This document shows, piece after piece, positions 42,692 through 55,631 of a stretch of DNA of 64,000 nucleotides. Origin of the DNA: Streptomyces camelliae (GTDB lineage: Bacteria; Actinomycetota; Actinomycetes; Streptomycetales; Streptomycetaceae); assembly GCF_027625935.1 (NCBI RefSeq), contig NZ_CP115300.1:7006001-7070000 (forward strand), in the 5' to 3' direction. Each line of letters starts with the position of its first letter. The first letter of the stretch is position 1. The notes beneath the pieces are model-generated. The model was not told the DNA's origin. It did no database searches and worked only from the letters and a program-made list of their open reading frames with translations. Made by a program: the position numbers and the translations under genes.

Positions 42692-43923
42692 TGAGGAACT
42701 CCTTCACTAGACGCCAGAAATCTCTCGCCCCAGAGCAGAAACACAGGATTGGTCGCCGCGAGCCGGGTCACATTCCCCGGCAGCGGCGCCAGCCGCGAGG
42801 ACTGGAGCAGCACCCCGCCACAGGCGAACCCGGCCGCCACGAGCGCCTCGCGCGCCGCAGGCACCCGGTCCAGGGCCGCCATCGCGACGACGACCGCCCG
42901 CCGCGCCCGCCGCGCGCACGCGCCGACGATGTCGGGAAGATCACGCCCGCCGCCGCCGATGAACACGGCGTCGGGGGTGTCCAGTCCGGCCAGCGCGTCC
43001 GGTGCCGCCCCGTGCACCACGTCCACCTCGACGCCGTGCGCGGCCGCGTTGGCGCGGATCAGCCCGACCCCCTCGCCGGTCTTCTCGACGGCGACGACGG
43101 CAGCGCCGAGCCGCGCGCACTCCACCGCCACCGAGCCCGACCCGGCGCCGACATCCCACACCAGGTCGCCGAGCCGGGGCCCGAGCCGGGCCAGGGCCAG
43201 CGCACGCACCTCGAACTTGGTGATCATCGAGTCCCGGTGTGCGATCTCGTACTCCTCCAGCGCCCACCGGCCGGGCTGCTCCGGCACCCCGGCGACCGTA
43301 CGCACCGCGCCGAGCGCCCGCGCCTCGTCCAGGCACAGCACCACGCTCACCGCCGTACCCCAGTCCCGGGCCGCCGCCTCGGCGGGCGTCACCCGCTCCA
43401 CGCGCTCGTGCGCCGGATCGCCGAGCGCGCTCGCCACGACCAGCACCCGGTCGCACCCGGTGAGCGCGGCGCCCAGCTCGGCGGGCCCGGCCCCCGGCCC
43501 GGTGAGGACGGCCACCTTGGGCCGGGCCCGGCAGACGTTCACGGCTGTGCGCAGCTCCCGCCCGTGCGCGCTGACCACGACCGCGTCGTCCCAGGGCAGC
43601 CCGAGCCGCGCGAACGCCGTCGCCACGGACGACACCCCGGGCCGCACGTCCAGCAGCCCGGCCCCGAACCGCTCGGCCAGCGCCCGCACGATCCCGAAGA
43701 ACCCGGGGTCCCCGGAGGCCAGCACGAGCACCGGGAGCTCTTTCGCCACGTACCCGGCGATCGTGTCCAGCGCGGGCGCCAGCGGCCCGAGGACGATCCG
43801 CTCGGCCGCCTCGGGCAGCCGCACGGCGTCCAGGTGCCGCCGCCCGCCGACGACGAGCGCGGCCCCCGCCACGACGTCCTCGGGAACCGGCGCCCCGGTC
43901 CCCGCGCCGACGACCGTGATCAA
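42688..43923 (-). CDS. cobL: Precorrin-6Y C5,15-methyltransferase (decarboxylating)
   Basis: This 411-residue two-domain enzyme has a CbiE-like methylase at the N-terminus (ITVVGAGTGAPVP, LVLASGDPGFFGIVRAL) and a CbiT-like methyltransferase at the C-terminus (SMITKFEVRALALARLGPRLGDLVWDVGAGSGSVAVECARL, IGGGGRDLPDIV, GNVTRLAATNPVFLLWGER). It methylates C5 and C15 and decarboxylates the acetate side chain. The only fitting start is TTG at 43923 overlapping the cobM stop (TTGA), a rare codon used here in the usual four-base coupling. Confidence 0.92.
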   Translation of the reverse strand: MITVVGAGTGAPVPEDVVAGAALVVGGRRHLDAVRLPEAAERIVLGPLAPALDTIAGYVAKELPVLVLASGDPGFFGIVRALAERFGAGLLDVRPGVSSVATAFARLGLPWDDAVVVSAHGRELRTAVNVCRARPKVAVLTGPGAGPAELGAALTGCDRVLVVASALGDPAHERVERVTPAEAAARDWGTAVSVVLCLDEARALGAVRTVAGVPEQPGRWALEEYEIAHRDSMITKFEVRALALARLGPRLGDLVWDVGAGSGSVAVECARLGAAVVAVEKTGEGVGLIRANAAAHGVEVDVVHGAAPDALAGLDTPDAVFIGGGGRDLPDIVGACARRARRAVVVAMAALDRVPAAREALVAAGFACGGVLLQSSRLAPLPGNVTRLAATNPVFLLWGERFLASSEGVPQ

Positions 43924-44786
43924 CTGCTCGCTCCCCGCTCGCGCAGGGCCCGCCGGGCCTCCGGGTCGGCCTTGCGGTAGCCGTGGAAGTGCCCCGGGTG
44001 GTACAGGTGCGACCGCGTCCCGTGCGCGTCCAGCGCCGGGCCGACCAGGAAGAGCGTGTGCTTCCAGAGCCTGTGCTCCTTGACCGTCTCCTCCAGCGTG
44101 CTGATCGTGCACTTCACGAGCAGCTCCTCCGGCCAGGTCGCCTGGTAGGCGATGACCACGGGGGTGTCCGTCGGGTAGCCGCCCTCCAGCAGCTCGCGCA
44201 CCAGCTGCCCGCTGCGCGCCGCCGACAGGAAGATCGCCATCGTCGTACCGTGCCGGGCGAACTCCCGTACCTCCTCGCCGGGCGGCATCGGCGTCTTGCC
44301 GCCGCCCAGCCGGGTGAGGACGACGGACTGCGCGACCTCGGGGATGGTCAGCTCGCGCTGCGCGAGCGCGGCCACGGCCGAGAACGCCGACACACCGGGG
44401 ACGACCTCGGTCGCGATCCCGATCTCGGCGCACCGGTCCAGCTGCTCCTGCGTGCCGCCCCACAGCGCCGGGTCGCCGGAGTGGATCCGGGCCACCTTCA
44501 GACCCTCGGCGCGGGCGCGCCGGTAGACGGCGACGACGTCCTCCAGGGACATGGTCGCCGAGTCCAGGATCTCCGCGTCCGCTCGCGCGTGCTCCAGCAC
44601 CTCCGCCTGGACCAGGCTGGCCGCCCAGATCACCACGTCCGCGTCGGCGATCGCGCGCGCGGCGCGGAACGTCAGCAGATCGGCGGCGCCGGGGCCGGCA
44701 CCGACGAACGTCACCTTGCCGGCGGGGGCGTCGCCCCTGGCATCGGCAGTGGCGTCGCCCTTGGCATCGGCAGTGGCATCGGCCAT
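43920..44786 (-). CDS. cobM: Precorrin-4 C11-methyltransferase
   Basis: This 288-residue tetrapyrrole methylase has VTFVGAGPGAADLLTFRAARAIADADVVIWAASLV, VARIHSGDPALWGGTQEQLDRC, VVPGVSAFSAVAALAQRELTIPEVAQSVVLTRLGGGKTPMP and QATWPEELLVKCTISTLEETV. It uses S-adenosylmethionine to methylate C11. The ATG at 44786 follows GAGAGGA. Before the enzyme core lies a non-conserved leader with an 8-residue repeat (ATADAKGD/ATADARGD). First gene of the cobM operon; its upstream region shows no B12 riboswitch. Confidence 0.93.
   Translation of the reverse strand: MADATADAKGDATADARGDAPAGKVTFVGAGPGAADLLTFRAARAIADADVVIWAASLVQAEVLEHARADAEILDSATMSLEDVVAVYRRARAEGLKVARIHSGDPALWGGTQEQLDRCAEIGIATEVVPGVSAFSAVAALAQRELTIPEVAQSVVLTRLGGGKTPMPPGEEVREFARHGTTMAIFLSAARSGQLVRELLEGGYPTDTPVVIAYQATWPEELLVKCTISTLEETVKEHRLWKHTLFLVGPALDAHGTRSHLYHPGHFHGYRKADPEARRALRERGASS
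44727..44774. repeat. 24-bp tandem repeat in the cobM 5' end
   Basis: Two 24-base units (44727-44750, 44751-44774) differ at one base and encode ATADAKGD and ATADARGD in the CobM leader. Being a multiple of three, copy-number change would keep the frame. Confidence 0.8.
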
Positions 44787-44903
44787 GGGAAAGGTCCTCT
44801 CGTACGGAAAACACACTGCGGGAGCAGCGAAATGTCAGGGTGTAGGGGGATATGGGAGGTGCCGGATGTGCGCGAAGGTGCCTCCATCGGATAGCAAGGG
44901 CCT

Positions 44904-45638
44904 ATGGCGGTCTTCGTCGCGCTCGGCGCGTTCCTGATGACGCTGGCCGGCGGCTGGACGGCACAGCGGGTGACCGACCGTCGGCATCTGGTCCTGGGCC
45001 TGGCCGGCGGTCTGATGCTGGGCGTGGTCGGCCTGGACCTGCTGCCGGAGGCGCTGCACGCCGCCGACCGCGAGATCTTCGGCGTACCCGCCGCCCTGCT
45101 GCTCTTCGTGGCCGGCTTCCTGCTGGCCCATCTGGTCGAACGCACCCTGGCCGCCCGGCAGGCCCCGCACGGCGGAGCCGAGGGGCACCGGCACCGGGCG
45201 CCCGAGGTGGGCCTGGCGGCGGCCGGCGCGATGGTGGGGCACAGCGCCATGGACGGCGTGGCGATCGGCGCCGCCTTCCAGGTGGGCGGCGGCATGGGCG
45301 CGGCCGTCGCGCTCGCCGTGATCGCGCACGACTTCGCCGACGGCTTCAACACCTTCACCATCACCAGCCTGTACGGCAACGCCCGCCGCCGGGCCATCGG
45401 GATGCTGGTGGCCGACGCCTGCGCACCGGTGCTGGGCGCGCTGTCGACGGTCTTCTTCCACATCCCCGAACCGCTGCTCGGCGGCTATCTGGGCCTCTTC
45501 GGCGGCGCGCTGCTCTATCTCGCCGCCGCCGAGATCCTGCCCGAGGCCCACCACGAGCACCCCGCGCGCTCCACCCTGCTGTGCACGGTGGCGGGCGCGG
45601 CCTTCATCTGGCTGGTGGTCGGCATCTCCGGCGGCTGA
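44904..45638 (+). CDS. ZIP-family divalent metal transporter
   Basis: This 244-residue protein has about eight membrane helices. The ZIP metal sites in helices IV and V are GAMVGHSAMDGVAIGAAFQ and IAHDFADGFNTFTITSLYG, each with His and Asp/Asn ligands. A His-containing loop (GGAEGHRHRAPE) separates them. ZIP proteins import zinc, iron, or sometimes cobalt. Position between the two cobalamin gene runs suggests cobalt supply, but there is no sequence proof. It is divergent from cobM and convergent with cobI. Confidence 0.88.
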   Translation: MAVFVALGAFLMTLAGGWTAQRVTDRRHLVLGLAGGLMLGVVGLDLLPEALHAADREIFGVPAALLLFVAGFLLAHLVERTLAARQAPHGGAEGHRHRAPEVGLAAAGAMVGHSAMDGVAIGAAFQVGGGMGAAVALAVIAHDFADGFNTFTITSLYGNARRRAIGMLVADACAPVLGALSTVFFHIPEPLLGGYLGLFGGALLYLAAAEILPEAHHEHPARSTLLCTVAGAAFIWLVVGISGG

Positions 45639-45653
45639 TCCGACGGGACCGCG

Positions 45654-45707
45654 CACCCCGAGGGAGCGAGTCACCCCGAGGGAGCGGGTCACCCCGAGGG
45701 GGCGGGT
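45654..45707. repeat. 18-bp tandem repeat, three copies, between ZIP and cobI
   Basis: The unit CACCCCGAGGGAGCGRGT occurs at 45654, 45672 and (one further change) 45690. It fills the convergent gap and its last base is the first base of the cobI stop codon on the other strand. A fourth copy starts (CAC) but breaks off. Confidence 0.85.
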
Positions 45708-46438
45708 CACAGCTTCCCGCCCCGTCCGCCGTCCCGGCGCGGCGGCGCGATCAGCGTGGAGAGGTACGGCAGCGGCTCCCCGTCCAGCTCGGCGGCCGGC
45801 CGCACCGACTCCTCCGCCAGACCCAGCGCCGAACCCCACACGGCGTCCGCCAGCCGCCCGGTCTCCGTGAGCGCCTCCGCGACCTCGGCGGCCTGCCGCC
45901 CGAACTTGTACGCGACGACCGTCCCCGGCCCCGCCAGCGCGTCCTTGAGCACGGCGGACCCGGCCGTGACCGGTACGAGGGTCAGCGGCTCGGTGCCCTC
46001 GGTCAGCACGGCACCGGAGCGCGCCGCGAGATCCTGCATGGCGGTGATCCCGGGCACGGTCTCGACGACCACGTCCGGCACGAGCGCCACGATGGTCTGC
46101 GCGAGATACGTGAACGTCGAGTACACATTGGGGTCGCCGATGGTGGCGAAGGCGACGGACCCGTGCCGCCGCAGCAGCTCGGCGACCCGCTCGCCCGCCG
46201 CGTCCCAGGCGGCCTCCCGGCGCGCCCGGTCGGTCCGCTCGTTCAGCGCGAACACCACCCGGACGACCTTCTCCGCGCCCACGTAGTGCAGCACGGTCGC
46301 CTCGGCCCGCCCCCGCTCACCGGTGTCCATGACGGGTACGACGACGACATCGGCCGCGCGCAGGGCGTTGACCCCCTTGACGGTCACCAGCTCCGGGTCA
46401 CCAGGACCCACCCCGACCCCGACCAGCCTGCTGCTCAT
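45707..46438 (-). CDS. cobI: Precorrin-2 C20-methyltransferase
   Basis: This 243-residue methylase begins LVGVGVGPGDPELVTVKGVNALRAADVVVVPV. VAFATIGDPNVYSTFTYLAQTI, VVETVPGITAMQDLAARSGAVLTEG and GTVVAYKFGRQAAEVAEAL are typical of CobI/CbiL. It methylates C20 of precorrin-2 and so commits to corrin synthesis. The ATG overlaps the cobB stop by four bases; it is the last gene of the riboswitch-led run. Confidence 0.93.
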   Translation of the reverse strand: MSSRLVGVGVGPGDPELVTVKGVNALRAADVVVVPVMDTGERGRAEATVLHYVGAEKVVRVVFALNERTDRARREAAWDAAGERVAELLRRHGSVAFATIGDPNVYSTFTYLAQTIVALVPDVVVETVPGITAMQDLAARSGAVLTEGTEPLTLVPVTAGSAVLKDALAGPGTVVAYKFGRQAAEVAEALTETGRLADAVWGSALGLAEESVRPAAELDGEPLPYLSTLIAPPRRDGGRGGKL

Positions 46439-47850
46439 GACGTCCGGCACCTCTCCACGAACCGACGGGCCACACCGGGCTCGGCCGCCCAGTGCGTGTG
46501 CAGATAACTCGCGTGCACGCCCTGCTGTACGAAACCTTCCACCCGCCGTACGGGCGCCCGCACTCCCCAGGCGGGAGCCGCCCCGGCGCCGGGCTCGACA
46601 ACGGTGCGATGGAACTCGTGCCCCCGCATCCGCGTCCCGGCGACGGCCAGCACACTGTCCCCGACGGCCACGGCCTCCCGGTAACCGAGCGTCAGCCGCT
46701 GCGTCATCCGCGCGGTGGCATCCAGCACCCCGCACATGGGCTGCCCGTCCAACTCCCGGCAGAGATAGAGCAGTCCGGCACATTCGGCGGCCACGGGGGC
46801 ACCGCCGAGGGCCAGCTCCGCGACGGCCTTGCGCAACGGCTCGTTGGCGGCCAGCTCACCGGCGTACACCTCGGGGAAACCCCCACCGATGACCAACCCT
46901 GCGGTGCCTTCGGGCAGTTGCTCGTCACGGAGGGGATCGAAGGTGACGACGTCGGCACCGGCTGCGGCGAGCAGCTCGGTGTGCTCGGCGTAGGAGAAGG
47001 TGAAGGCGGGTCCACCGGCGACGGCGACGACGGGGGTCGGCTTCCCGGCCGACGGTTCGGGCCCGCCCTGCCCTCGCCTCCCGGCCGAGCGAGTCGGGTG
47101 GAGGGCGGACGAGGCGGGGGTCCAGGGGGCGGAGCCCCCTGGTACGGGACCGGCAGCACGGGCCAGTGCCTCCAGCGCCGCCATGTCACAGCCGGCGGAC
47201 ACCTGCGCAGCCATCGCGGCGACGGCCTCGACCGCGGCGGAGCCCCGCTCGGCGACCGGCACCAGCCCAAGGTGCCGAGAAGGCGTGTCCACCTGCTGAG
47301 CCCGCCGCAGGGCACCCAGCACCGGCACACCGGCCGAATCCAACGCCTCCCGCAGCAACTCCTCATGCCGGTCGGAGCCCACCTTGTTGAGGATCACGCC
47401 CCCGACCCGCACCCCCGGATCCCAGGAAGCGAACCCGTGCACCAGCGCGGCGACGGACCGGGACTGCGACGACGCGTCGACCACCAGCACCACCGGAGCG
47501 CCCAGCAGCTTGGCCACGTGCGCGGTGGAGGCCAGCTCGCCTTCGCCCGCCGCCCCGTCGTACAGCCCCATCACACCCTCGACCACGGCCAGGTCGCACC
47601 CCCGTGCCCCGTGCAGGAACAGCGGAGCGATCAGCTCCGGCCCGCACAGGTAGGCGTCCAGGTTCCGCCCGGTCCGCCCGGTCGCGAGCGCGTGGTACCC
47701 GGGGTCGATGTAGTCCGGCCCGACCTTGTGCGGGGACACGGCGAGCCCCCGCGCGGCGAACGCGGCCATCAGCCCCGTGGCCACGGTGGTCTTGCCGCTG
47801 CCCGAGGCGGGCGCGGCGATGACCAGCCGTGGCACCGACGACCTCACCAC
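46435..47850 (-). CDS. cobB: Cobyrinate / hydrogenobyrinate a,c-diamide synthase
   Basis: This 471-residue protein has an N-terminal P-loop amide-ligase domain (VIAAPASGSGKTTVATGLMAAFAARG, VGPDYIDPGYHALATGR, VVEGVMGLYDGAAG) and a C-terminal class I glutamine amidotransferase-like domain (GLVIGGGFPEVYAGELAANEPL, VAAECAGLLYLCREL with the nucleophile Cys). It amidates the a and c side chains. The linker (about residues 234-265, GSAPWTPASSALHPTRSAGR) is partly encoded by a ~55-bp repeat also present at 38376-38426, apparently a tolerated in-frame insertion. It overlaps cobO and cobI. Confidence 0.93.
   Translation of the reverse strand: MVRSSVPRLVIAAPASGSGKTTVATGLMAAFAARGLAVSPHKVGPDYIDPGYHALATGRTGRNLDAYLCGPELIAPLFLHGARGCDLAVVEGVMGLYDGAAGEGELASTAHVAKLLGAPVVLVVDASSQSRSVAALVHGFASWDPGVRVGGVILNKVGSDRHEELLREALDSAGVPVLGALRRAQQVDTPSRHLGLVPVAERGSAAVEAVAAMAAQVSAGCDMAALEALARAAGPVPGGSAPWTPASSALHPTRSAGRRGQGGPEPSAGKPTPVVAVAGGPAFTFSYAEHTELLAAAGADVVTFDPLRDEQLPEGTAGLVIGGGFPEVYAGELAANEPLRKAVAELALGGAPVAAECAGLLYLCRELDGQPMCGVLDATARMTQRLTLGYREAVAVGDSVLAVAGTRMRGHEFHRTVVEPGAGAAPAWGVRAPVRRVEGFVQQGVHASYLHTHWAAEPGVARRFVERCRTS
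47094..47148. repeat. Dispersed repeat inserted in the cobB linker
   Basis: Close match to the intergenic repeat at 38376-38426, starting TCGGGTGGAGGGCGGACGAG and containing GGGGGCGGAGCCCCC, a strong hairpin. It lies within cobB between its two domains and keeps the reading frame. Confidence 0.75.
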
Positions 47851-48443
47851 TCGATGCCCTTCTGGCCCTTCTGGCCCACGTCCATGGGGTGCTTGACCTT
47901 GGACATGTCGGTCACCAGGTCCGCGAAGTCCACCAGCTTCTCCGGCGCGTTCCGCCCGGTGATGACGACGTGCTGGGTGCCCGGCCGGTCCCGCAGCACC
48001 TCGATCACCTCATCGGTGTCCACCCATCCCCAGTGCATCGGATAGGCGAACTCGTCCAGCACGTACAGCCGGTACGTCTCGGCCGCCAGGTCCCGCTTGA
48101 CCTGCTCCCAGCCCTCCCGGGCCTTCTCCTCGTTGTCCATCTGGGCGTCCCGCTGCACCCACGACCAGCCCTCGCCCATCTTGTGCCAGTCGACGGTGCC
48201 GCCCTCGCCGGAGGCGCCGAGCACGCGCAGCGCGTTCTCCTCGCCGACCTTCCACTTCGCCGACTTGACGAACTGGAACACCCCGATCGGCCACCCCTGG
48301 TTCCAGGCACGCAGCGCGAGCCCGAACGCGGCGGTGGACTTGCCCTTGCCGACGCCCGTGTGCACGACGACCAGCGCACGGTTCCGGCGCTGACGGGTCG
48401 TCAGTCCGTCGTCCGGTACGACACTCGGCTGTCCTTGCGGCAT
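47844..48443 (-). CDS. cobO: Cob(I)yrinic acid a,c-diamide adenosyltransferase
   Basis: This 199-residue CobA/CobO-type enzyme has the unusual P-loop HTGVGKGKSTAAFGLALRAW and FQFVKSAKWKVGEENAL, VLDEFAYPMHWGWVDTDEVIEVL and HVVITGRNAPEKLVDFADLVTDMSKVKHP. It transfers the adenosyl group of ATP to cobalt. Its ATG overlaps the preceding stop by one base (TAATG) and its end overlaps the cobB start by seven bases. Confidence 0.95.
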   Translation of the reverse strand: MPQGQPSVVPDDGLTTRQRRNRALVVVHTGVGKGKSTAAFGLALRAWNQGWPIGVFQFVKSAKWKVGEENALRVLGASGEGGTVDWHKMGEGWSWVQRDAQMDNEEKAREGWEQVKRDLAAETYRLYVLDEFAYPMHWGWVDTDEVIEVLRDRPGTQHVVITGRNAPEKLVDFADLVTDMSKVKHPMDVGQKGQKGIEW

Positions 48444-50436
48444 TACGCGGCCCTCCTGCTCTGCATTCCCTTGACCAGCCCGGCGATCGAGTCCGCCCGC
48501 AGCTCGTCCAGCGTGACGGCCGTACCGCCCAGCTCACCCGCGAGCTGCCCGGCCAGCCCCAGCCGCACCGGACCCGACTCGCAGTCCACGACCACCGAGG
48601 CGACCCCCTCGGCCGCGAACAGCCGTGCCGCCCGCCCGGCCAGCGCCACCGGCTCCGGGCCACCGGTCGCCCGCCCGTCGGTCACCACCACGACCAGCGC
48701 CCTGCGCGCGGGATCCCGCAACCGCTCCACCCGCAGCACGTCATGTGCCGTGAGCAGCCCGGCCGCCAGCGGCGTGCGCCCACCCGTCGGCAGCGACTCC
48801 AGCCGTACGGCGGCGGCATCCACGGAGGACGTCGGCGGCAGCGCGACATCGGCACCGGCCCCCCGGAAGGTCACCAGCCCCACCTTGTCCCGCCGCTGAT
48901 AGGCGTCGAGCAGCAGCGACAGCACCGCACCCTTCACGGCGCTCATCCGCTGCCGCGCCGCCATCGATCCGGAGGCGTCCACGACGAACAGCACGAGGTT
49001 GCCCTCGCGGCCCTCCCTGGTCGCCTGCCGCAGATCGTCCCGGCGGATCACCAGCCCCGGCCCGGACCGGCCGCGCACCCGCTGGTGCGGGGCGGCGGCC
49101 TGCACGGTCGCGGCCAGATGCAGCTTGGTCAGCGCCCCCTGGGGCCGGCGGGCCCCGGTGGTCCGCCCGTGCTCGGTCCGCGCCCGCGAGCGCCGCCCGG
49201 CGGCACCCTCACCGATCCCGGGCACGCTCAGCACCTTGGTCCGGAACGGCTCGGCGGCCCGTACGGCCGACTGTTCCCGCCCGCCGGACGCCTGCGGCTC
49301 CCCGCCCTCACCGGCCTCGGGGCGCGCGGCGGTGTCCCCGCCACCCTGCGGTCCGCTGTCGGGCGCCGGCTGCCCGCCGCCGCCCCCGGGCCCGTCGGGA
49401 TCGGGATCCTCATCACCCTGCGAGTCGTCCCCGGAGAACTGCTCCAGGGTCTCGTCCAGCTTGTCCTCGTCCAGACCGGGAGCGTCGAAGGGGTTACGGC
49501 GCCTGCGGTGCGGCAGCGCGAGCAGCGCCGCCTGCCGTACGTCCTCGGCGAGCACGTCGGTCCGCCCGGCCCACGCGGCCAGCGCGGTCGCCGTACGCGC
49601 CATCACGATGTCGGCCCGCATGCCGTCCACCTCGAAGGCGGCACAGGTCGCCGCGATCTGCCGGAGCGCCCCGTCTCCCAGCCGCACCTGCGGCAGCAAC
49701 TCCCGTGCCGCCACGATCCGTTGGCGTACGGCAGCCTCTTCGTCCGCCCACCGTGCGGCGAACCCGCTCGGATCGTCGTCGTACGCCAGCCGGCGCCGCA
49801 CGACCTCCACCCGCTGATCGGGCTCCCGCGAGGCCGCGACCTCGACGGTCAGCCCGAAACGATCCAACAATTGGGGTCGCAATTCGCCTTCCTCGGGATT
49901 CATGGTCCCGACGAGCAGGAAGCGCGCCGCATGCCGCACCGACACACCCTCGCGCTCCACGTACGAGGCGCCCATCGCCGCCGCGTCCAGCAGCAGGTCG
50001 ACCAGGTGGTCGTGGAGGAGGTTGACCTCGTCGACGTAGAGGATGCCCCGGTGCGCGTCGGCCAGCAGCCCCGGCTCGAACGCCTTCACGCCCTCGGCGA
50101 GCGCCCGCTCGATGTCGAGGGCGCCGACCAGCCGGTCCTCTGAGGCCCCGACGGGCAGCTCGACCATCCGTGCGGGCCGTGCCGTACCGGACGCCTGCTC
50201 GTGCGGGCCGTCCGGGCAGGCCGGATCCGGTGCCGCCGGGTCACAGGAGAACCGGCACCCGGAGACCACGGCCACCCCGGGCAGCAGCGCCGAAAGGGCG
50301 CGTACCGCCGTCGACTTGGCCGTGCCCTTCTCACCACGCACCAGCACACCGCCGACGGCGGGGCTGACCGCGTTCAGCAGCAGCGCGAGCCGCAGATCGT
50401 CCTGACCGACAACGGCCGTGAAAGGGAAGGGAGTTG

Positions 50437-50440
<4 letters not shown>
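48443..50440 (-). CDS. Putative cobaltochelatase ChlI/ChlD-type subunit (AAA+ plus VWA)
   Basis: This 665-residue protein joins an N-terminal AAA+ ATPase to a C-terminal VWA domain. The ATPase has VVGQDDLRLALLLNAV, Walker A RGEKGTAKST, GILYVDEVNLLHDHLVDLLLDAAAMG and LVGTMNPEEGELRPQLLDRFG. A Pro/Gly/Asp-rich acidic linker with many Gly/Gln follows. The VWA domain has MIDAS motif VVDASGSMAARQRM and TGGRTPLAAGLL. It combines the roles of CobS/CobT or BchI/BchD and powers cobalt insertion by CobN, whose gene overlaps it by four bases. The GTG start lies in this overlap. Confidence 0.9.
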
Positions 50441-54086
<3,646 letters not shown>

Positions 54087-54090
<4 letters not shown>

Positions 54091-55631
54091 GCGGGCGCTC
54101 CCGGTGGAATGAAAGGCAGTCCTTGCGGCGCGCCCGACTCGATGAGCCGCCACAGCGCGTCCGTGTCCGCGTGCTGTTCGATCAGATCGCCGAGCCGGTC
54201 GAGCTGCTCCTCGCGCAGCGCGGCGAAGGAGGTGTCCGGCGCGGGCACGAAGCGGCGGCCCGCGGCGGCGGCCACCTCGCGCAGGAAGGCCCGCCGGAAG
54301 CAGTCCGACTCCAGCGAGCCGTGCCAGTGGGTGCCCCAGGTCCGGCCGACCCGGCAGCCGTCGAGGAAGGCTTCTCCGCCCGTGATTTCGGCGACGCCGT
54401 GGTGGATCTCGTACCCTTCGACCCGCTCGCCGAGGGCCTCGCCGACCGGCCGGGTGAGCGTCTTCTCGCGGGCGAACCGCACCCGCACCGGCAGCACCCC
54501 GAGCCCGGGGACCGCGCCGGCGCGCGACTCGACCTCGTCCTCGATGTGCTCGCCGAGGATCTGGAAGCCGCCGCAGATGCCGAGGATCGGCCTCTGATCA
54601 GCGGCCCTGCGGACAAGGGCGTCGGCGAGGCCCCGCTCCCGCAGCCACTCCAGCGCCCGTACGGTCCCGCGCGTGCCCGGGATCACCACGAGGTCCGCGT
54701 CGGCCAGCTCCTCCGGGCGGTCCACGAACCGCACCACGACGCCCGGTTCGGCGGCCAGCGCGTCCACGTCCGTGAAGTTGGACATCAGCGGGATCGCGCA
54801 CACGGCGACCCGCAGCACGTCCTCGCCGACCGGGGGAGTGACGGCCGACTCCCGGACGGTCCCGCGCAGCGAGACACTCCCCCACGCTCGGCTTCGCTCG
54901 CGCGGGGGGACCCCCATCCCGTCCTCCTCGTCGATGCCGAGCCCGTGCCGGAACGGCAGCACACCGTACGTCCCGCGCCCGGTCAGGCCCTGGAGCATCT
55001 CCAACCCCGGCTCCAGCAGCGAGACATCGCCCCTGAACTTGTTCACCAGGAACCCCGCGATCAGCTCCTGGTCCTCGGGCGAGAGCAGGGCGACGGTGCC
55101 GAAGAAGGAGGCGAAGACGCCCCCGCGGTCGATGTCCCCCACCACCAGCACGGGCAGCCGCGCGTTCCGCGCGATCCCCATGTTCACGATGTCGGTCCGG
55201 CGCAGATTGATCTCGGCCGGGCTGCCCGCCCCCTCACAGATCACCGCGTCATACGTGCCCCGCAACTCGGCCAGACAGTCCAGCACCGTGCCGAGGAGCT
55301 TCTGCTGCCGCCCGCCGTGGTAGCCGCGTGCGCTCAGCTCGCCGACCGGCTTGCCCAGCAGCACCACCTGGCTGCTCTGCTCGCCGCCCGGCTTGAGCAG
55401 CACGGGGTTCATCAGCGCGGTCGGCTCGATCCGGCACGCCTGGGCCTGCATGGCCTGCGCCCGGCCGATCTCCGCGCCCTGACGGGTCACGAAGGAGTTG
55501 AGCGACATGTTCTGCGCCTTGAACGGCGCGACCTTCACCCCCTGACGCACCAGCCACCGGCAGATCCCGGCCGTCACGACGCTCTTGCCGGCGTCGGAGG
55601 TGGTGCCGGCGACGAGGAGTCCCCCGTTCAC
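54087..55631 (-). CDS. cobQ: Cobyric acid synthase (adenosylcobyrinate amidase)
   Basis: This 514-residue protein has an N-terminal dethiobiotin synthetase-like ATPase (LLVAGTTSDAGKSVVTAGICRWL, KVAPFKAQNMSLNSFVTRQGAEIGRAQAMQAQA, EGAGSPAEINL, VVGDIDRGGVFASFFGTVALL). A glutamine amidotransferase domain follows (ILGICGGFQILGEHIEDEVES with Cys nucleophile, YEIHHGVAEI, GTHWHGSLESD). It amidates side chains b, d, e and g. Oddity: after GLGIDEEDG the protein carries MGVPPRERSRAWGS, encoded by a 42-bp repeat, before the usual VSLRGTVRES. The GTG start overlaps the cobD stop. Confidence 0.95.
54877..54917. repeat. Small palindromic Streptomyces repeat, copy inside cobQ
   Basis: Near-identical to 1401-1441 in the GH43 gene: CTCCCCCAC, then GCTCGGCTTCGCTCGCGCGG, ending GGGGACCCCCAT. 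Read on the coding strand it adds about 14 residues between DEEDG and VSLRGT, a loop between the ATPase and amidotransferase domains. Confidence 0.8.

Noticed and set aside
44787..44903. Expected cobalamin riboswitch before cobM.
   Set aside because: No B12 box or GCCACTG core is visible on the minus strand; only the cobD leader has it.
46829..46836. TTGCGCAA, the core of the cell-envelope motif, occurs here too.
   Set aside because: It lies inside cobB coding sequence and lacks the TTGC/GCAA outer half-sites at the four-base spacing, so it is chance.
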